The position numbers were made by a program, and so were the translations under genes. Of a stretch of 9,706 nucleotides of DNA, positions 6,380-9,706 are shown piece after piece. The notes beneath the pieces were generated by a model. That model had not been told where the DNA came from and made no database searches. It saw only the letters and a list, made by a program, of their open reading frames with translations. The first letter of the stretch is position 1, and each line of letters starts with the position of its first letter. The stretch spans positions 1 through 9,706 of the forward strand of contig JAGSPQ010000047.1 in the NCBI GenBank assembly GCA_018262385.1, read 5' to 3'. Origin of the DNA: Myxococcaceae bacterium (lineage in GTDB: Bacteria > Myxococcota > Myxococcia > Myxococcales > Myxococcaceae).

Positions 6380-7102
6380 CTACTTCCCGCAGGGGGTCAG
6401 CGGCTGAATGAAGCCCACGATCTCGGCCTCGTCGGCGACCGTGCCTTCGAGCTTCAGCTGATCGGTCGGCAGCGAGGGGTCGAGGTCCCTCATCATCCAG
6501 ACGCCCATCCGCACCGCGGTGTCGCCCGGGCACTCGAAGTACATCACCGTGTTGAGCCCCGACTTCTGCTCTTCTCGCCGCTGGCCCTGGGTGTCCATCG
6601 TCCCGCGGGTGGCCACGTACTTCACGTTCGTCCCGTTGGAGGTCTTGAGCGCGCCGCGGCGCAAGATGTCCTTGGCGTCGACGTTCACCCCGCTGCCCTT
6701 GAGCGCGCTGGTGTCGCTGTCCTTGCCGTCGAAGAAGTCCTTCGCCTTGTTCGACTGCTCGTTGGCGATGATCCGGAAGTACATGAACCCCTTGTCGAAG
6801 TCGGCGAAGCCGCCGTCTTCCAGCGGCTCTTTGTCTCCCAGCAGCGCCATGTCCATGAACAGCGGCACGCTCATCGTCACCACCGGGTAGTAGCCGGCGG
6901 GGGCGGTGCCGAGCATCTTCTGGACGTTGGCCGCCTTCTGCTTCGGGTCGGTCATCCCCTCGACCAGGCCCTTGCCGGCGCGGACCAGCAGCAGCCCGGC
7001 GACCGCGAACCCGACCAGGATCAGCGCCATCAACCCCCCGCAGCCGATGGCGACGTAGAACAGGGGCGAGCGCTGCTGCTTGACGGGGGCGTTGGGGTCC
7101 AT
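6380..7102 (-). CDS. Single-pass membrane protein of unknown function, 240 aa
   Basis: A short basic, Pro-containing cytoplasmic N-terminus (KQQR at 8-11) leads into one long hydrophobic segment (about 14-41, with C21), followed by positive and polar residues. The orientation fits N-in, C-out, with about 195 residues in the periplasm. The soluble domain has alternating strands (YYPVVTMSVPLFMDMALL, FMYFRIIANE, NTVMYFECPG, VRMGVWMMRDL) and two cysteines (C191, C238) that could form a disulfide. I do not recognise the family. It sits between the FHA gene (25 nt upstream) and the beta-barrel gene (4 nt downstream), so it may bridge inner-membrane and outer-membrane partners; that is inference. 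The ATG is preceded by a GC hairpin and only a weak Shine-Dalgarno. Confidence 0.68.
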   Translation of the reverse strand: MDPNAPVKQQRSPLFYVAIGCGGLMALILVGFAVAGLLLVRAGKGLVEGMTDPKQKAANVQKMLGTAPAGYYPVVTMSVPLFMDMALLGDKEPLEDGGFADFDKGFMYFRIIANEQSNKAKDFFDGKDSDTSALKGSGVNVDAKDILRRGALKTSNGTNVKYVATRGTMDTQGQRREEQKSGLNTVMYFECPGDTAVRMGVWMMRDLDPSLPTDQLKLEGTVADEAEIVGFIQPLTPCGK

Positions 7103-7105
7103 GTG

Positions 7106-7123
7106 GCGCGCTTCTTAGCGCGC
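7106..7123. promoter_or_regulatory. Intercistronic GC hairpin before membrane-protein start
   Basis: GCGCGC at 7106-7111 and 7118-7123 form a perfect 6-bp inverted repeat around a 6-nt loop (TAAGAA on the - strand), between the FHA stop (7128) and the next start (7102). The purine-rich loop is the only Shine-Dalgarno-like sequence nearby, so folding could limit translation of the downstream gene. No T-tract follows. Confidence 0.4.
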
Positions 7124-7127
7124 TCTG

Positions 7128-8831
7128 CTACCAGGCTTCCATGTCCGAGAGCATTGCCTTCGAGCGGCCGTAGCAGGGGTGCTCGCGGGTCGGGTAGTAG
7201 CGCTCGACTTCCTTGAGCAGCTGGATCGCCTTCTTCAGATTGGGCGGCCGGCTGTGAATCGCCTTCTGGTGCTCGACCATCAGCCCGTTGCACTTCGTAT
7301 CGAGCATCGGCCGCAGCTCGCGCATCCGCGATCTGGCGTACGAATAGACCTCGGAGACGGCGCTCTTGTCGGGCAGCGACTCCATCAGCAGCCACGCCTC
7401 GCGGTAGACCTTCCAGGCCTTGAACAGGTTCTCGGGGCCGATGGTGCGCGCGTCGAACAGCCGATCGGCGCTGATGATGCTGTCCTTGGCGAGGCGGGCG
7501 GTCTCTTCCGGCGACAGCTCGGGGATGGGGATGATCTCGATCCAGATGCTGAACACCCGCCACGGATCGTTGCCGGGCGGATTCTTGGTGCTGTCGAAGA
7601 CCAGCTGGTTCTGCTCGCGCGGCTTGACGATGTTGGGCGGGAGGACGATCTCGATGTCGCGGGACGCGTCGAGCGTGTCGGGAGGCACGAAGCCGGCCTC
7701 GGCGCCGTTGACGGTGATCGACACCTCGTCCTTCGAGATGTCGCGGGCTCCGAAGTGCAGCACCGCCACCACCTGGGTCGGCGAGGCGAGGCTGAAGTTG
7801 AACAGCTTCATGTCGGGCCGCTGCCAGACCACTTCCTCGCCGAGGCCGAAGCTGTCCTCGATGCCGGCGGAGTTGGCGGTCAGCTCGGAGGCCTCGATTT
7901 TCTTCGGGCCGGTGTCCTTGGGGATGAGCTGCATCACCACGAACCCGACGGTGCCCAGGACGAACAGCGCGCCGAGGAAGCTGAAGGCGATGCGGGCGGG
8001 CCTGGGCAAGTCGCCCCACCCCATCGAGACCCGGCCGAGCGCCGACTTCTGCTGGCCGCGGCGCTTGCGCAGCCGATCGGCGGCGGTCATCTCTTCCGGC
8101 TCGACCCTGGCGGCGGCGAGCGCGCTGGCCTGCCCCCGCCTGACCGGCTGGGTGCTGTCGTCGACCTTCTTCAGCCCGAGGTCGCGGGTGCTGTCGTCGA
8201 CCTTCGCCAGCGCGGCCGAGCGGCGGACCACCGGCGCAGGCACCTGCACCTCCATCGTCGAGCTGCCGTTGTCCTCCTGGATCTTCCCCGGCAGCTGCAT
8301 CTGCACTTCCATCGTCGAGTTGGCGACCGGCTCCTCCTCTGCGAGCGGGTTGCCGCGGGGGACGGTGCCGACCTCGCCCTCGGTGTCGTGGCGGACCACC
8401 GGCGGCTTGCGCGGGGGGCGCTTCTCGCGCTCGGGCTCCCGCCGCAGCGGGGGCTTGAGCAGGGTGGCGTTCGGATCTTCGACTTCTTCCAGCCCCTCTT
8501 CTCCGGTGTCCACCAGCGGAGAGTGCAGCGCGGTGTCGTTGCCGAGCGAGAAGGTGAACTCGACGTCGCCGATGGTGATCGTGTCGCCCGGCTTGAGCTC
8601 GCGCGCCTGGGACAGCAGCGAGCCGTTGAGCTTGGTGCCGTTGGCGCTCTTCAAGTCCTCGACGAAGTAGCGGCCGCTCTTGGCGAAGACCCGGCAGTGG
8701 CTGCGCGAGGCGCCCGAGTCTTTGACGACGATGTCGTTGTCCGCGGTGCGCCCGAGCTTCGCTTCGTTCTCGTCGAACGCGAACTCGGAGCCCTCACCTG
8801 GACCCCGGGTAACTTTGAGGGCGAATGGCAC
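7128..8831 (-). CDS. Membrane-bound FHA-domain protein
   Basis: I prefer the GTG at 8831, giving MPFALKV at the edge of the FHA fold; a TTG at 8840 would add three residues (numbering below uses that longer form, 570 aa). Residues 7-98 are an FHA domain with LGR (29-31), the S-x-x-H loop (S45, H48) and N67-G68, the residues that contact phosphothreonine in FHA proteins. A long charged, Pro-rich linker (about 100-283) holds two doubled motifs, STMEVQ (175, 194) and KVDDST (213, 225). One transmembrane helix (about 284-306) follows, then a beta-rich periplasmic region (about 335-440) and a helical C-terminus (445-570). It likely reads Ser/Thr-kinase phosphorylation in the cytoplasm and connects it to the envelope. 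It heads the apparent three-gene operon. The C-terminal domain is not recognised. Confidence 0.85.
   Translation of the reverse strand: MPFALKVTRGPGEGSEFAFDENEAKLGRTADNDIVVKDSGASRSHCRVFAKSGRYFVEDLKSANGTKLNGSLLSQARELKPGDTITIGDVEFTFSLGNDTALHSPLVDTGEEGLEEVEDPNATLLKPPLRREPEREKRPPRKPPVVRHDTEGEVGTVPRGNPLAEEEPVANSTMEVQMQLPGKIQEDNGSSTMEVQVPAPVVRRSAALAKVDDSTRDLGLKKVDDSTQPVRRGQASALAAARVEPEEMTAADRLRKRRGQQKSALGRVSMGWGDLPRPARIAFSFLGALFVLGTVGFVVMQLIPKDTGPKKIEASELTANSAGIEDSFGLGEEVVWQRPDMKLFNFSLASPTQVVAVLHFGARDISKDEVSITVNGAEAGFVPPDTLDASRDIEIVLPPNIVKPREQNQLVFDSTKNPPGNDPWRVFSIWIEIIPIPELSPEETARLAKDSIISADRLFDARTIGPENLFKAWKVYREAWLLMESLPDKSAVSEVYSYARSRMRELRPMLDTKCNGLMVEHQKAIHSRPPNLKKAIQLLKEVERYYPTREHPCYGRSKAMLSDMEAW
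8150..8205 (-). repeat. Direct repeat encoding the doubled KVDDST motif
   Basis: A 20-bp sequence is repeated exactly at 8150-8169 and 8186-8205, with a period of 36 nt (12 codons). It encodes KVDDST twice in the linker of the FHA protein. Identity down to the wobble positions suggests a recent in-frame duplication or strong constraint. Confidence 0.75.
8244..8319 (-). repeat. Direct repeat encoding the doubled STMEVQ motif
   Basis: The 19-nt copies at 8244-8262 and 8301-8319 differ at one base, with a period of 57 nt (19 codons). Both encode STMEVQ in the cytoplasmic linker of the FHA protein. Confidence 0.7.
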
Positions 8832-8848
8832 GGGCCCCAAGGCGAATA

Positions 8849-8881
8849 CAACCGACCGTTGCGGTCAAGAGCCTGTTGACC
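8849..8881. promoter_or_regulatory. Divergent intergenic inverted repeats, possible operator/promoters
   Basis: The 65-bp gap between the divergent FHA and hydrolase genes holds three inverted repeats: GGTCAA (8863-8868) N7 TTGACC (8876-8881); GACCG (8854-8858) N3 CGGTC (8862-8866); and CAAC (8849-8852) N5 GTTG (8858-8861). Each arm of the first supplies a -35-like TTGACC, one per strand. On the - strand TATTCG follows at 14 bp, short for a sigma-70 promoter; on the + strand the spacing to the start codon is too short. A dimeric regulator site is plausible; promoter assignment is weak. Confidence 0.35.
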
Positions 8882-8896
8882 TAACTCGACCGGCCG

Positions 8897-9625
8897 ATGC
8901 GGATCACGACGACGTTGGGTGGGCTTGAGTGCCGGGTGCTGCAGGAAGGGGAAGCCGCCCCGCGCGCGGTGGTGGTGCTGTGTCACGGGTTCGGAGCGCC
9001 GGGCGACGATCTGGTCGGGCTCTATGACGAGCTGCTCGCCCTCGCGCCCTCGCTGCGCGGAGTGCGGTTCGTCTTTCCGGCCGCCCCGCTGTCGCTCGCC
9101 GCGATGGGCTACGGCGACGCCCGGGCGTGGTGGCTGATCGACTTCGACAAGATCCAGGCGCTCAACGCCGGCGACCTCGAGGTGCTGCAGGAGTTCCGCC
9201 AGCAGGAGCCGGAAGGGATGGCGAAGGCCCGGGCGATGCTGCTCAAGGCGGTCGACGAGCTGACCGCGCAGACCGGGCTGCCGATGTCGAAGGTGGTGCT
9301 GGGCGGCTTCTCGCAGGGGGCGATGATCACCACCGACATCGCGCTGCGGCTGCCCGAGCCGCCGGCGGCGCTGGCGATCCTCTCCGGGACGCTGCTGGTC
9401 GAGGACGTCTGGCGGCAGAAGGCGAAGGCGCGGGCGGGGCTGCCGATCTTCCAGTCGCACGGGCGGGTGGATCCGATCCTGCGCTTCGATGCCGCCGAGC
9501 GGCTGCGAGATCTGTTTACCGAAGCGGGCTCTGCGCCTCAGTGGGTGCCATTCAACGGGCCCCATGCGATCCCGATGGAAGTGCTGGGCCAGCTGGCGCA
9601 GTTCCTCGCCGCCCGCCTGCCCTGA
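8897..9625 (+). CDS. Alpha/beta-hydrolase, phospholipase/carboxylesterase family, 242 aa
   Basis: The protein has the layout of the phospholipase/carboxylesterase family (Pfam Abhydrolase_2; bacterial EstB/YpfH-like serine esterases). The oxyanion-hole motif HGFGA is at 30-34, the nucleophile elbow GFSQG at 137-141 (Ser139), the catalytic Asp probably D192 in SHGRVDP, and the catalytic His H223 in NGPHAIP. FPAAPLS at 60-66 and the AWWLID segment (77-82) are also typical. Length is normal for the family and no signal peptide is visible, so it acts in the cytoplasm, hydrolysing short-chain carboxyl esters or lysophospholipids; the true substrate cannot be read from sequence. The start is the ATG at 8897; no good Shine-Dalgarno precedes it. 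It is divergent from the FHA gene and appears to be a single-gene unit, with no evident link to the pilus genes. Confidence 0.9.
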   Translation: MRITTTLGGLECRVLQEGEAAPRAVVVLCHGFGAPGDDLVGLYDELLALAPSLRGVRFVFPAAPLSLAAMGYGDARAWWLIDFDKIQALNAGDLEVLQEFRQQEPEGMAKARAMLLKAVDELTAQTGLPMSKVVLGGFSQGAMITTDIALRLPEPPAALAILSGTLLVEDVWRQKAKARAGLPIFQSHGRVDPILRFDAAERLRDLFTEAGSAPQWVPFNGPHAIPMEVLGQLAQFLAARLP

Positions 9626-9627
9626 CC

Positions 9628-9670
9628 CGCCGCACCAAACGGCGCGACTCAGCTCTTCGGGGCCGAGCTG
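9628..9670. terminator. Two short hairpins after the hydrolase gene
   Basis: CGCCG (9628-9632) pairs with CGGCG (9640-9644) over 7 nt, and CAGCTC (9650-9655) with GAGCTG (9665-9670) over 9 nt. They lie between or within the ends of two convergent genes. Neither is followed by a T-run, so intrinsic termination is uncertain. Confidence 0.25.
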
Positions 9671-9706
9671 TCCTGAGCAGCCACGTCCTGCGGCGAGACG
9701 TTGGCG
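9649..9706 (-). CDS. C-terminal end of a minus-strand gene, cut by window edge
   Basis: On the - strand a frame open to the right edge ends at TGA 9649-9651 with ANVSPQDVAAQDSSAPKS. Sixteen of its 18 visible codons end in G or C, matching local coding bias, and the position convergent to the hydrolase gene is plausible. The polar Ser/Ala/Pro/Lys tail gives no family clue. At 18 codons this is only tentative. Confidence 0.4.
   Translation of the reverse strand, partial: ANVSPQDVAAQDSSAPKS

Noticed and set aside
4696..6411. A 571-codon open frame on the + strand opposite the beta-barrel gene
   Set aside because: Its product is a monotonous Arg/Val/Asp/Leu-rich sequence without domains, typical of antisense shadows in GC-rich DNA; the minus-strand frame has a signal peptide and beta-strand periodicity.
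7179..8879. A 566-codon open frame on the + strand opposite the FHA gene
   Set aside because: Low-complexity Arg/Gly/Val/Leu-rich composition with no motif, while the opposite strand encodes a clear FHA domain and transmembrane helix.
1..9706. Mobile element, CRISPR array, tRNA or rRNA
   Set aside because: No transposase or integrase motifs, no regularly spaced repeats with spacers, and no RNA-gene-like segments were seen; base composition looks uniform throughout.

Overview
This is a gene-dense, very GC-rich window (strong G/C preference at third codon positions, GTG/TTG starts, almost no intergenic DNA). The gene content suggests a myxobacterium or other Myxococcota: large TadE/TadG-type pseudopilins, a membrane-bound FHA protein, and secreted proteins with Pro/Ala/Asp-rich DAGV-type N-termini. 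This taxonomic call is an inference from style; there is no marker gene in the window.

Region 1 (1-4730, + strand) looks like one tightly packed operon. It runs: a TadE-like pseudopilin cut by the left edge, a 510-aa TadG-like protein, a 323-aa TadE-like large pseudopilin starting on a GTGA overlap, a 293-aa membrane-anchored protein with two similar halves, a small secreted 8-cysteine protein, a Flp-like prepilin with a canonical G^QAMVEY cleavage site, and a second secreted 8-cysteine protein paralogous to the first. Gaps are 0-9 nt or the genes overlap. This is the pilin/pseudopilin and accessory part of a Tad (tight adherence) type IVc pilus-like machine. The ATPase, inner-membrane platform, secretin and prepilin peptidase are not in the window and may lie to the left. 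The most unusual element is the pair of paralogous Cys-rich exported proteins flanking the pilin gene.

Region 2 (4735-8831, - strand) converges on region 1 with only 4 bases between the stop codons. It reads in the order FHA protein with one transmembrane helix, a small single-pass membrane protein, and a predicted outer-membrane beta-barrel protein. Together they could span the envelope from a cytoplasmic phosphothreonine reader to the outer membrane. Any link to the Tad-like operon rests only on adjacency.

Region 3 (8832-9706) begins with a short divergent intergenic region rich in overlapping inverted repeats, then a cytoplasmic alpha/beta-hydrolase of the phospholipase/carboxylesterase family, and finally the last codons of a probable minus-strand gene running off the right edge. 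No rRNA, tRNA, CRISPR array, insertion sequence or integrase was seen, and no stretch above 300 bases lacks a gene.
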